Source of the DNA: Nitrosomonas sp. HPC101
GTDB lineage: Bacteria; Pseudomonadota; Gammaproteobacteria; Burkholderiales; Nitrosomonadaceae
Assembly (NCBI RefSeq): GCF_009833125.1
Contig: NZ_QRCC01000009.1
Span: forward strand, 62,001-126,000
Length of the DNA stretch: 64,000 nt
Reading direction: 5' to 3'
In this document: positions 1-10,355 of the stretch, in pieces
Position numbering within the stretch: position 1 is the stretch's first letter
How the letters are laid out: each line of letters opens with the position of its first letter
Translations under genes and position numbers: made by a program
The notes under the pieces: model-generated
What the model saw: the letters and a program-made list of their open reading frames with translations, nothing else
What the model was told of the DNA's origin: nothing
Databases searched by the model: none

Positions 1-937
1 GGCGCGTCAGGGCGTGCTTAACAACAATTGCTTCTTTGCCCTGCACGCCATCACGATAGGTTTCTGCCCAAGCGTGCAGAGTCTGGTGCAGCGCGGAATG
101 GCCATGGCTACCAGCAGGTACGCTGTAGAGAATGGGAGCGACACCCTTGGCTTTCCATTCGATGGTTTTCCGATATTCTTGCCCCGGTTCACAATCACCC
201 AGTGCCCAGGCCTGAAGAGTGACTTCGCCCAGCATCCGGTCAGCCGCCAGCGCATCCATCATGTAGCGCAGCACAGGATCGTTGATGCTGTAGCCCACAA
301 AGCAGACCACATAATTGCGGAACAGCTCACTCACAAAGCGTGCCGCCCAACGTTCGGTCAGATACGCCAACCCAAAATCACCACTGGTGACTACCAGGCG
401 GTTCAGGGCTGTGTCGTCTATCTTTTCAGGTAACAAGCCGTGTAGATAGACCAGCCCGTTCCAGCGGCTATTCTTTGGAATCGGCAGCATCGGGGCCGCG
501 TGGTCCTGGAACGTTTGGCCCGTGCGTTTGGCCGCCACGTGAAAAATGCGGTCGAAGTTGGTGGTGACCAGCCGTAGTGCACCCTCGCGGCTGCGAGCCA
601 GGCACAACAGCGCCGAGTGTGTATCGATAGCACCCTTGCGGCGGAGCTTCGGCTTCAAGGCCTGCACCAGTGTGCGGCGGACGGCCATACGTTGGCCCGG
701 CAGACGCCGCTCAAGCAGATCGAGCGTGGCATCGAATTGCTCTCGTTCGAAGGCCCTGCGTTCAATGTCCGAAAGCGCCGTCCCGTTGAGCCGATAGATC
801 TGCTCTACCAATCCCCTGAAACCCGGTAGGCCAGCGGGATAGGAAATGCCCGCGCCACAGAAAAACACGACGCGCCCCTCCTCTTGTGCTTGCAATAAAG
901 CCTCGGGGATATCAGGACCATTTTCTATGAACTGCAT
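1..937 (-). CDS. SIR2-domain protein, N-terminal part (runs off left edge)
   Basis: The frame is open on the minus strand from an ATG at 937 to the window edge, giving about 312 residues with no stop; the C-terminus is outside. The start follows a GGAAAG ribosome site. The N-terminus reads MQFIENGPDIPE, and about 15 residues later comes FFCGAGISYPAGLPGF, the nucleotide-binding signature of SIR2-like (sirtuin-type) domains, with GAGIS as the NAD-binding core. VTTNFDRIF further on fits the second SIR2 motif (TTNxD). Proteins starting like this are usually long (over 1,000 residues) and include defence-associated sirtuins that deplete NAD+ on phage infection; that role is inference because the C-terminal domain is not visible. 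It lies directly downstream of an integrase beside guaA, so it is likely island cargo. Confidence 0.8.
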   Translation of the reverse strand, partial: MQFIENGPDIPEALLQAQEEGRVVFFCGAGISYPAGLPGFRGLVEQIYRLNGTALSDIERRAFEREQFDATLDLLERRLPGQRMAVRRTLVQALKPKLRRKGAIDTHSALLCLARSREGALRLVTTNFDRIFHVAAKRTGQTFQDHAAPMLPIPKNSRWNGLVYLHGLLPEKIDDTALNRLVVTSGDFGLAYLTERWAARFVSELFRNYVVCFVGYSINDPVLRYMMDALAADRMLGEVTLQAWALGDCEPGQEYRKTIEWKAKGVAPILYSVPAGSHGHSALHQTLHAWAETYRDGVQGKEAIVVKHALTR

Positions 938-1059
938 TTCTTTCCTATTACAAGTAGGTTTTTCCTGCCTCTATACATCTCGATACGAGGCCTGTCTTTG
1001 AGACTCATCTGTGGCTAGTCGACTGGGGACAACATATATGTTCGATCAAGCCAAAAATT

Positions 1060-2255
1060 TCAACGACTCCCAACAGTCCATTCATCAATCATATCCGCCC
1101 AATCCTGCAACATTGCGGCGCGCTGCTCGCGGTATTCAGCCTTGTTGTAGACGGCCCTGACACTCTTCTGCTCATGCGCCAAGCACTTCTCAATCCAGTC
1201 GGTGTTGTAGCCCGCCTCATGCAACAGCGTGCTGGCTGTACGCCGCAGATCATGCGGCCCGAACTTGGCAAGGGACTTGCCATCTTTCTGCGCTGCTTTA
1301 TAAGTCAGCGTCAGCACCTGGTTGATGGTGGCAACGCTCATCGGTGCATCAGAGTCGTACCGTGATGGCAGCACAAAATCAGAACCACCGGCAAAGGTTC
1401 TCAGGGCAATGAAAATATCCAGCGCCTGCCGGGACAGGAATACCAGGTGCGGGTTACGGCGCTTCATCCGCTCCTTCGGAATTGTCCACAGCGCTTCGCT
1501 GAAATTGATCTCGCTCCAGGTCGCATTGGTCAGCTCGCTTTTGCGCACCATCGTCAGCAAAAGCAGCTTGGCCGCCGCACGATTTGTTGGGCTTGTACCC
1601 ACCCGCTCCATGTACTGGTACATCAGTGCAATTTCGTCAGGCGTCAACGCTCGGTCGCGTGGCTCGAATCGGGCGATGCTGGTTGGCCGCACCAGCTCCG
1701 CCGGGTTTTCTACCTTTTGCCCGCGCTCGATGGCCCAGCGAAAAACTTGAAGCACGATTTCGCGTGCATGAACGGCGGTGGCCGGTGCGCCTCGCTCGAC
1801 GATGGCGTCGGTTAGCGCTCGCAAGTCCTCGTGAGTGATCTCGGCCAGCTTCTGATTGCTGAATTTTGGCTTCAGTTCGCGTTCGTAGACAGACCGGCGC
1901 ATGTCGCGGGTGGAGTCGGCCATCTGGTAGCCACGCAGCCATTTCTCCGCCCAGGCACCAAACGTCTCTGCATCTTTCACCCGCGCCTTATCGCGAGCCT
2001 TCTCCTTGGCCGGTGACTTGCCCGCCGCAACCATCTTCCTGGCGTCACCTAACTGCTCTCGGGCTTCTGCCAGGGTGATGCCGCCGACGCCGTAGCGACC
2101 AAAAGTAATGGTCTCCTGCCGCCCGTTAGCGAGTAGTTGTAGCGGAACGAGACAGCATCAGCAGCCGTGATGGCCACATACAGACCATCCCGGTCATTCC
2201 CCTTGTAGAGCTTGTCCCTGGGCTTGAGATTGCGCAGCTTGGTATCGGTCAGCAT
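1060..2255 (-). pseudogene. Tyrosine recombinase / phage-type integrase, broken by a frameshift
   Basis: This is a P4-type integrase of about 400 residues, read in two frames. The first frame (2255 to 2049) encodes the N-terminal DUF4102-like arm-binding domain (MLTDTKLRNLKP, DGLYVAI, FRYNYS) and then runs out of frame. The second frame, read from about 2130, resumes the expected sequence (NGRQETITFGRYGVGG) and continues to 1060. Restoring one A in the minus-strand run near 2126 rejoins the frames. The catalytic core is intact: Arg in MVRKSEL, HxxR in HDLRRT, His in LAHEQ, and Tyr in AVYNKAEY. It may be inactive, or the lost base may be a homopolymer sequencing error. Its place next to the 3' end of guaA fits guaA-targeting island integrases. 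Confidence 0.88.
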
Positions 2256-2279
2256 GTACCTTGTCCTTCTTCGTTTTCG

Positions 2280-2383
2280 ATACCATGCTGAAAAAACGTC
2301 ACATTTATGGTGTTTCTTCTATATAGAACAACAACTTAATAAAAATCAATACCATGAGAACATAAAAAAGAGCTGCATGGTAT
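2280..2383. promoter_or_regulatory. Three ATACCATG repeats upstream of the integrase
   Basis: ATACCATG occurs at 2280-2287 and 2349-2356, and in the inverted orientation (CATGGTAT) at 2376-2383, in an AT-rich gap upstream of the integrase start. Spaced short repeats here would suit arm-type binding sites for the integrase or an excisionase, or an operator for int. The function is inferred from position only. The rest of 2256-2560 shows no gene. Confidence 0.35.
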
Positions 2384-2488
2384 CGGCTTCCATCATGGCA
2401 TCGTCAGTCGATAGTACCAGCTTTAATGCCATGTTCAAACGGTGCTTGGCGCTTCCTCCCGTTGCCAGATCGTGCCAGACACAAACAC

Positions 2489-2513
2489 AAAAAAGCCCGC
2501 AATTACGCGGGCT
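2489..2513 (-). terminator. Rho-independent terminator after guaA
   Basis: On the minus strand a 7-bp stem (AGCCCGC, loop of 6, GCGGGCT; 2494-2513) is followed by a run of T (2489-2494 read in reverse). It lies about 50 bp past the guaA stop and would end the guaB-guaA transcript before the island genes. Confidence 0.8.
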
Positions 2514-2560
2514 TAGCGGCTTTTTATGCCTTCAGATGCCTGGCCGTGCCAGACGCAGGA

Positions 2561-4120
2561 TCATTCCCACTCGATTGTTGCTGGGGGCTTGCCCGAGATG
2601 TCGTAAACCACGCGATTAATGCCGCGAATTTCGTTAATGATGCGACTGGAAATTCTGGCAAGCAGAGTGTAAGGCAATTCCGCCCAGTGTGCAGTCATGA
2701 AGTCTTCAGTCTGAACGGCACGCAACGCAATGACATACTCATAACTGCGGCTATCTCCCATAACGCCGACTGATTTTATTGGCAGAAAAACGGCAAATGC
2801 CTGCGAGGTTTTTTCGTACCACCCGCTATTTTTCAATTCTTCAATAAATATGGCGTCAGCCTGACGCAATAACTCCGTGTACTCGTATTTGACTTCCCCC
2901 AGGATACGAACACCCAGCCCCGGTCCGGGAAATGGGTGACGGAACACCAGGTCACGTGGGAGTCCCAACGCCAAGCCAAGCTCCCGTACTTCATCCTTGA
3001 ACAGTTCACGCAATGGTTCCAGCAGCTTGAGGCGAAGTGTTTCTGGCAGACCACCGACGTTATGATGCGATTTGATCAATCCTGATTTCTTTGTGTGGCT
3101 GCCAGCGGACTCTATAACATCCGGATAAATGGTGCCTTGTGCAAGCCATTTGACATTTTCAATTTTTGCGGCCTCCTGCTGAAAGATTTCCACAAATTCA
3201 CGGCCGATGGTGCGGCGTTTCTGCTCTGGATCGCTGATTCCTTTCAGTTGTTCCAGGAACTGTCTGCCTGCATCAACGTAGATGACATTGACTGCAAGAT
3301 TCCGGCTGAAGGTTTCCATGGTTTGCTTGGCTTCATTCAGACGAAGCAGGCCATTGTCTACAAAGACACATACCAGTTGATCGCCTATGGCACGGTGAAT
3401 CAATGCAGCAGCCACTGAGGAATCCACTCCTCCGGATAATCCCAGGATAACCTGATCGCTGCCAACACGGGCACGTATCCGGCCAATGGCCTCTTCTACG
3501 TAATCCGGCATGTTCCAGTCGTAGCCGGCACCGCAGATATCGTGAACGAAACGATCAAGGATTGCCTTACCCTGGAGGGTGTGAGTCACTTCAGGGTGGA
3601 ACTGGACGCCATAGAACCGGCGCGTTTCATCAGCCATAGCTGCAAAGGGAGTAGCCGCATTGGAGGCAACGGCAGTGAAACCGGATGGCAGTTTGTTAAC
3701 CCGATCACCGTGACTCATCCATACATCAAGAGCGGGTTTGCCATCCGAGCTGATGCGATCCTTGATATCCTGCAACAGTCTGCACGGTTCTGTAAGCAAC
3801 TCCGCATAGCCGAATTCCCGTGTTTTCGCATCTTCCACCTCCCCGCCGAGTTGAGCTGCCATGGCCTGCATCCCGTAACATATGCCAAGCACTGGAACAC
3901 CCAGCTCAAACACAATCTGGGGTACGCGTGGAGCACTCTCGGTAAAAATGGAGGCCGGTCCACCAGAGAGAATAATGCCGGCAGGAGCAAATTCCCGAAT
4001 GAATTGCGAACCAACATCAAAAGGGTGAAGTTCACAATAAACACTGGTTTCCCGGATGCGCCGGGCAATCAGGCGCGTGTATTGCGATCCAAAATCCAGG
4101 ATAAGAATAGCTGAATGCAT
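2561..4120 (-). CDS. guaA: GMP synthase (glutamine-hydrolysing)
   Basis: A cytoplasmic enzyme that converts XMP to GMP using ATP and glutamine ammonia, the last step of guanine nucleotide synthesis. The 519 residues match the usual full length. The N-terminal class I amidotransferase domain has the nucleophile Cys in [10 protein letters not shown] and the His/Glu pair in VQFHPEVTH. The ATP pyrophosphatase P-loop is [11 protein letters not shown], and the C-terminal dimerisation domain ends in the family-typical PPATIEWE. It lies 15 bp downstream of guaB and is surely co-transcribed. The 3' end is a known integration hotspot for genomic islands, and an integrase gene follows directly here. Confidence 0.98.
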   Translation of the reverse strand: MHSAILILDFGSQYTRLIARRIRETSVYCELHPFDVGSQFIREFAPAGIILSGGPASIFTESAPRVPQIVFELGVPVLGICYGMQAMAAQLGGEVEDAKTREFGYAELLTEPCRLLQDIKDRISSDGKPALDVWMSHGDRVNKLPSGFTAVASNAATPFAAMADETRRFYGVQFHPEVTHTLQGKAILDRFVHDICGAGYDWNMPDYVEEAIGRIRARVGSDQVILGLSGGVDSSVAAALIHRAIGDQLVCVFVDNGLLRLNEAKQTMETFSRNLAVNVIYVDAGRQFLEQLKGISDPEQKRRTIGREFVEIFQQEAAKIENVKWLAQGTIYPDVIESAGSHTKKSGLIKSHHNVGGLPETLRLKLLEPLRELFKDEVRELGLALGLPRDLVFRHPFPGPGLGVRILGEVKYEYTELLRQADAIFIEELKNSGWYEKTSQAFAVFLPIKSVGVMGDSRSYEYVIALRAVQTEDFMTAHWAELPYTLLARISSRIINEIRGINRVVYDISGKPPATIEWE

Positions 4121-4135
4121 ATCAGTAAAAGAGGA

Positions 4136-5611
<1,476 letters not shown>

Positions 5612-5619
5612 TCACAAAA

Positions 5620-5634
5620 CCGATATTATATCGG
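5620..5634 (-). promoter_or_regulatory. guaB promoter -10 inside a perfect palindrome
   Basis: CCGATAT-T-ATATCGG is a perfect 15-bp inverted repeat just upstream of guaB. Read on the minus strand its centre is TATAAT, a perfect sigma70 -10 box (5630 to 5625). No good -35 is visible at the usual distance. A palindrome covering the -10 could be an operator that represses guaBA; that part is inference. Confidence 0.55.
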
Positions 5635-5723
5635 AACCCGCTGCATTTTCTGACTTGACTTCACGTGTTTTTGCCTGACAGAACGCATTCCAACAGGAAT
5701 AACCAGTGTCAAACTTAATACCA

Positions 5724-6089
5724 TCAGCGCATACGCCAGGCTGAGTAAGTGGTTTCCCGGTTGAAATCATCCCAGATATAAGTCGGTTGAGCGAGGGATG
5801 TGGTGGGAATTACAAAAGTAACGACATCAAACACGCCGCTTAATGTTCGCCCCACTGTTTGAACAATACCAACAAAAAATCCCGCTGTTACACCATAGAC
5901 TGTTCCTTTTTTTTGGCTGGAAATCATCATGTTCTTGGGAATTTCGCCTACACCGGTAACAATGTTGGCAACGCCTGTTGCCAGCTTTTCCCCCGCCTTT
6001 TCAGGATAGCTATCGGCAGCCTGCGCATTGAATGCAAATAAAAAGCACAGAATTGCCGGCGCCAGGAATGCTATGGAAATATGTTTCAT
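5724..6089 (-). CDS. Exosortase-system-associated small protein, TIGR04073-like
   Basis: A 121-residue exported protein with a signal peptide ending at about AFNAQA (residue 24). The rest carries glycine-rich hydrophobic segments (GVANIVTGVGEIP, GVTAGFFVGIVQTVGR) and ends in a PTYIWDDFNRETTY-type motif. This pattern matches the family seen in genomes with exosortase/PEP-CTERM sorting, whose role is unknown. I recognise it from the C-terminal YxWxxFxxxT pattern and the two amphipathic repeats, so the family call is fairly good but not certain. No exosortase or PEP-CTERM protein is seen nearby. Confidence 0.65.
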   Translation of the reverse strand: MKHISIAFLAPAILCFLFAFNAQAADSYPEKAGEKLATGVANIVTGVGEIPKNMMISSQKKGTVYGVTAGFFVGIVQTVGRTLSGVFDVVTFVIPTTSLAQPTYIWDDFNRETTYSAWRMR

Positions 6090-6135
6090 CTTATGTTTTC
6101 CTCATTAAAAATTGTAAATTGTCCAACTCGAAATA

Positions 6136-6801
6136 CTACTGGCGCAGGCTGATAATGCGCCAGCCGTTTTTTTGCGCATGTTCATGAAGTGTAGCGTCCG
6201 GATCCACTGCAACAGGGTGTGTTACTTTTTTGAGGAGCGGCAAATCATTGAGCGAATCACTATAAAACCAGCTTTGCAAAAAAGAAAGCCAGGTGAGGTT
6301 ATGTGCATCCAGCCATTGTTCCAGGCGAGTTATTTTACCTTCCCGGAACGAGGGGATACCGGTTACGCGGCCGGTAAACTCACCATTTTCCAGCTCTGGT
6401 TCGGTGGCAATCAGATGATCAACACCCAACATGCGGGCAATGGGTGCGGTTACAAAGCTGTTGGTAGCGGTAATGATAATGCACAAATCCTTTTCAGCCT
6501 GATGCCCGGCGATCAGCTCGCGCGTGCTAGGGGCAATCAATGGTGCAATTCTTTGTTCGATGAAGATGTTGCGCCATTCATTTAATTGTTTGCGGGGATG
6601 GCGGGTCAAAGGTTTGAGCTGAAAATTCAGAAATTCATGAATATCGAGTGTGCCCGCTTTATATTGCTCATAAAATTCAACATTGCGGACTTCGTAGACT
6701 TCCCGATCCAGAACGTTTTGCTCGATAAGAAATTGCGCCCACTGAAAATCGCTGTCGCCAGCCAGGAGTGTGTTATCCAGATCAAATAATGCCAGTCTCA
6801 T
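6136..6801 (-). CDS. HAD-superfamily IB hydrolase (SerB-like phosphatase)
   Basis: A 221-residue cytoplasmic phosphatase-like protein. HAD motif I is LFDLDNTLL near the N-terminus (nucleophile Asp and the +2 Asp), motif II is the IITATNSF segment, and motif IV is FYSDSLNDLPLL. The helical cap between motifs I and II and the overall size fit the HAD-IB group close to phosphoserine phosphatase and phosphatidylglycerophosphatase-type enzymes. The substrate cannot be told from sequence. It lies upstream of the TIGR04073-like gene on the same strand, 46 bp away. Confidence 0.85.
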   Translation of the reverse strand: MRLALFDLDNTLLAGDSDFQWAQFLIEQNVLDREVYEVRNVEFYEQYKAGTLDIHEFLNFQLKPLTRHPRKQLNEWRNIFIEQRIAPLIAPSTRELIAGHQAEKDLCIIITATNSFVTAPIARMLGVDHLIATEPELENGEFTGRVTGIPSFREGKITRLEQWLDAHNLTWLSFLQSWFYSDSLNDLPLLKKVTHPVAVDPDATLHEHAQKNGWRIISLRQ

Positions 6802-6936
6802 GATACGGAACTTCAGAATTGGAAAATAATGACGAGATAAAGCCGGATGAACTCAGGCACAAAGTACGTTTCAGGGTCGTTTCACGACGCAAACATGATT
6901 CGCTGAAGCCGACAGTCACCCATAGCTGGTGCGTGA

Positions 6937-7602
6937 TTATAACAGCTCACGCAACAAGGGAAGTGTGATGGGACGCTGTCTGGCCAGCGAGTGCTGATCC
7001 AGGGCGTGGATCAGCCTGATAAGGAAAGATAAATCTCGCCGCTCATGTTTCAGTAAATAATGGCAAATTTCCAGCGGCAGCTCAAATCCGCGACGGGTAG
7101 CGTAATCCTGCATGACCGCGATTTTTTTTTCATCCGCCAATTCACGTACTTGATATACCAGCCCCCAACCCAGGCGAGTGGCCAGATCCGGACGCAAATC
7201 AAGTTGTGCGGGCGGCTGAGTGCCACCTGCCAGAAATATTCCAGACCCACTTTCGCGAAAATGATTGTAAAGATTGAACAGTTCAATCTGTTCGTTATTA
7301 TCCAGTCGTTCGATATTATCAACCGACAGGCAGTCCACATCCGAATTAAAATCCGGTTTATCTGCCCGACTGCAGTCAATGTAGCGCGCGTTCAGTTTTT
7401 GTTGTAAAAAGGTATTGATTACTGCATGAAGTAAATGGCTTTTACCACTGCCTGCTTTTCCCCACAAATAATAAAAACGATCCTGTCGGCTACCAGTCAC
7501 CAGATTCTTCAACGTATACAGTAACTCCTCATTTCCTTCGGGAATAAAGTTATCCAGGGACGGCGGACCAATTTCAGTAATATCGAGCAGCAGTTGTCTC
7601 AT
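6937..7602 (-). CDS. hda: DnaA regulatory inactivator Hda-like ATPase
   Basis: A DnaA-domain-III-like AAA+ protein of 221 residues without the DnaA DNA-binding domain. The Walker A is WGKAGSGKSHLLHAV, Walker B is around CLSVDNIERLD, and the sensor segment is FLAGGTQPPAQLDL followed by DLATRLGWGLVYQV. In proteobacteria Hda binds the DNA-loaded sliding clamp and triggers ATP hydrolysis on DnaA, preventing re-initiation. The HAD gene follows on the same strand, as is common in related betaproteobacteria. Confidence 0.93.
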   Translation of the reverse strand: MRQLLLDITEIGPPSLDNFIPEGNEELLYTLKNLVTGSRQDRFYYLWGKAGSGKSHLLHAVINTFLQQKLNARYIDCSRADKPDFNSDVDCLSVDNIERLDNNEQIELFNLYNHFRESGSGIFLAGGTQPPAQLDLRPDLATRLGWGLVYQVRELADEKKIAVMQDYATRRGFELPLEICHYLLKHERRDLSFLIRLIHALDQHSLARQRPITLPLLRELL

Positions 7603-7736
7603 TGATAATTTTTGGAACTTTCTCTACAGGAATAAAGAGAAGTGCTCAGGTGATTAAGAATGCCACCTGATTATTATTCGATAACGATGTTTTCAGATGA
7701 TTAACAAGAGAAAAAATGCTTGCAGTTGAAGCAAGG

Positions 7737-8810
7737 TTATTTCGATCGATGCATCACCCTTTTTCTGATTTTTCCTGCAAGGTGCCTAGACATACAAATC
7801 AGTCCCCAAAAAGATCCAGGGTTATAGGCAACTAATCCAAAACGCTCACGCCGATGACTCATCCAGTCTTTTTTGTAAGCATCGTCTCCAGTAAGGTAGT
7901 CAACTTCATGGACCTTGTCCACATCAATAGCGTGTTGCATCAGGTGCGCAGTCAGAATCGTACCAGGCGAAAATTTGGCAAATTTCTCGTCATACGCCAA
8001 TTTATAAATCGCTGCCCGGCCATGATTTACTATCCAAAGCTGGGCAGCAATCGGCTCTTCATCATAATATGCTATGCCTAGACGCAACCAACCTCTGCTT
8101 GCGCAAAGGCTGATTAGAGCAGGGATAAATTCTGGATAAGGCTCTGGTATTTTCCAGCTTGCGTTGTAAATTTTTTCCCAGGCATCGATTGCAATGGGAA
8201 GCTTGTCATGTGTTGTCAGAATCTCCAGTTTCCCGCGACCACCCGCCAGGAATTTTTTCTTTCGCCGTTCCAAGGTGTTTCTTACCCGGGAAGAAAGTCC
8301 TTGGAGGTAGTCTGAAAAAGAACGATTGTTCACAGGCAAATACCAATTTCCCCAACAGAAAAATCGGTCAGTTTTAAAACCGATTTTTTTAAAAGCTTGC
8401 TCATGAAGATTAAAACCAGACTGAGCAGGATCCATAATGTCAAAGCGCAGTACATCAACCCGGGTATCCGATAGCATTTTTTTTAAGTAACCAGCCAGAT
8501 CTTCAATTGACAGACTGGAAGAAATCAGAGGCCGGTAAAGCGAAGAATAAAAACAAGTAAAACCATCGATTTGTCTAGGACTGAACTTCCCGTTTTTGTG
8601 CAATATGGTTGGCCAGATACCTTGTATAACACCTTCTGTTTCCAGAGTGAAAATACAGACCTCTTTCGTTTGACGAATCACTGTAGTTTCTAACAAAGAA
8701 AACCAGTCTCTGGATAAATCGAAACTATCTTTTTCACCCGAATCAAAAAGCTTTTGACTTCCAATAGGTAAATCATTACTGCTTTTGTATTTCTTGATAG
8801 GCTGATCCAT
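7737..8810 (-). CDS. GNAT-family acetyltransferase (FemAB/BioF2-like)
   Basis: A 357-residue soluble protein with the double GNAT-like architecture of the acetyltransferase_6/FemAB group. The C-terminal half has the pattern AAQLWIVNHGRAAIYKLAYDEKFAKFSPGTIL, ending in EVDYLTGDDAYKKDW, which is typical of this family. Such enzymes often act in cell-envelope or exopolysaccharide biosynthesis; the substrate is unknown here. It lies alone between hda and a transporter. The start at 8810 gives a full-length N-terminus and has no rival nearby. Confidence 0.75.
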   Translation of the reverse strand: MDQPIKKYKSSNDLPIGSQKLFDSGEKDSFDLSRDWFSLLETTVIRQTKEVCIFTLETEGVIQGIWPTILHKNGKFSPRQIDGFTCFYSSLYRPLISSSLSIEDLAGYLKKMLSDTRVDVLRFDIMDPAQSGFNLHEQAFKKIGFKTDRFFCWGNWYLPVNNRSFSDYLQGLSSRVRNTLERRKKKFLAGGRGKLEILTTHDKLPIAIDAWEKIYNASWKIPEPYPEFIPALISLCASRGWLRLGIAYYDEEPIAAQLWIVNHGRAAIYKLAYDEKFAKFSPGTILTAHLMQHAIDVDKVHEVDYLTGDDAYKKDWMSHRRERFGLVAYNPGSFWGLICMSRHLAGKIRKRVMHRSK

Positions 8811-8895
8811 AAGATTCCTATTGAATGACAGATGGCCTCATATAGTATGGGAAGAAACAAGATTGTGAAATGTTGAATTTATGCATGTACCTGCA

Positions 8896-10191
8896 CTATT
8901 TCGCCAACAAATCAACTTGTTTCCTGTCCTCCATCATCAGATGCCGTGCCAGCTGCAGTCCCGCCAGGCTGAATATCCCGGCTATCGTCAGATAAAGGCC
9001 AACAAATGATGTACCCCCTGCATCGTTGAGCGCTTGCGCGGCAAGAGGAGCGAGCGCGCCACCCAGGATACCTCCGGCATTGAATGCAACGGATACGCCT
9101 GTGTAGCGTATTCGCGCAGGAAAAAGAGATGGCAACCAGGCACCCAGGGGACCGTACACAAAACCCATTATAAACAGCGCAAGTGCAAGCACCACCCAGA
9201 TCAGCCATAGAGACCCCAAGCCGAGAATCGGCCCAAATATCAAACCAAGGCCGATTGTAGCTGCGCAACCTCGGACCAGTACCTGATTTGCACCGCTTTT
9301 GTCAGATTGTATTCCCGCAACAATGATGCCGGCGGCGAGAAATGGTATAGCGGCCAGCTGGGTGATGAGAAACTGCTCACGATCGTATCCCAGCGTCGTA
9401 GTGCCATGAGCGAGTGCAAAAGCGGTTGAAAGATAAAAAATGGCAAAACAGGCAACCACCGTAAACGTTCCGGCAAAAGTAATGGTAGTGTGCTTGCGTA
9501 TCAACTCGCCGACAGGAACCGGGCTCGGTGGATCCTGTGCCAGTGCCCGGGTAAATTCGGGGGTTTCGTTGATCTTCAGCCGTACCCATAAGCCAAGTGC
9601 GATCAGAATGCTGCTGGCAAGGAACGGGATCCGCCATCCCCATGCCGCAAACTCCGTATCACTTAAATGCATCCCAATCAGCAAAAACAACCCATTCGCC
9701 GCAACGAATCCAATCGGAGCGCCCAACTGAGGCACCATGCCAAACCGGGCTCGCCACCCTAGAGGCGCATATTCGACAGCCAGTAAGGCCGCACCCCCCC
9801 ACTCTCCACCCAGTCCCAGTCCCTGGCCAAAACGCAGGATGCACAATAACAGCGGGGCTATCCAGCCAGCTGTCGCATAGGTAGGCAAGAACGCGATCAG
9901 CAGAGTTGATATGCCCATCAGCAGCAATGAAGCGACCAGCGTCGATTTCCTCCCGATACGGTCACCAAAATGACCAAACAAAATTGCGCCAAACGGTCGT
10001 GCGAGGAAGGCGAGCCCAAAGCTCAGAAATGACAGCATCAATTGTGCAGATGAAGATTCTGCAGGAAAGAACAAAGGACCGAATACCAGCGCTGCAGCTG
10101 TGGCATAAATATAAAAATCGTAAAACTCAATGGTAGTTCCAACCAGACTGGCCACCAGGATACGGCGATGCTGGCAAAAAGGGCTGACCAT
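8896..10191 (-). CDS. MFS transporter, metabolite:H+ symporter (MHS) type
   Basis: A 431-residue inner-membrane protein with about 12 hydrophobic segments. The N-terminal IEFYDFYIYATAAALVFGPLFF and the loop GHFGDRIGRKSTL are hallmarks of the MHS branch of the major facilitator superfamily (relatives of ProP, ShiA and KgtP). The second-half signatures FGQGLGLGGEWGGAALLAVE and ARIRYTGVSVAFN are also present. Substrates in this family are small organic acids or compatible solutes; which one cannot be read from sequence. Confidence 0.9.
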   Translation of the reverse strand: MVSPFCQHRRILVASLVGTTIEFYDFYIYATAAALVFGPLFFPAESSSAQLMLSFLSFGLAFLARPFGAILFGHFGDRIGRKSTLVASLLLMGISTLLIAFLPTYATAGWIAPLLLCILRFGQGLGLGGEWGGAALLAVEYAPLGWRARFGMVPQLGAPIGFVAANGLFLLIGMHLSDTEFAAWGWRIPFLASSILIALGLWVRLKINETPEFTRALAQDPPSPVPVGELIRKHTTITFAGTFTVVACFAIFYLSTAFALAHGTTTLGYDREQFLITQLAAIPFLAAGIIVAGIQSDKSGANQVLVRGCAATIGLGLIFGPILGLGSLWLIWVVLALALFIMGFVYGPLGAWLPSLFPARIRYTGVSVAFNAGGILGGALAPLAAQALNDAGGTSFVGLYLTIAGIFSLAGLQLARHLMMEDRKQVDLLAK

Positions 10192-10355
10192 AATCAGTTT
10201 TCCTTTAAGGCTTTCGGATGACCAGGCTGATCCTGGGCTTACGGAACGCGAAAATAATGAGGATCGGGTGATTTGTCAAATGGATACAAAAACAGGCTGG
10301 AACAGAAAGGCATTCCAGAGCCCGCTAGATTCTTTTTCTGGAAAAATAACGGGTA

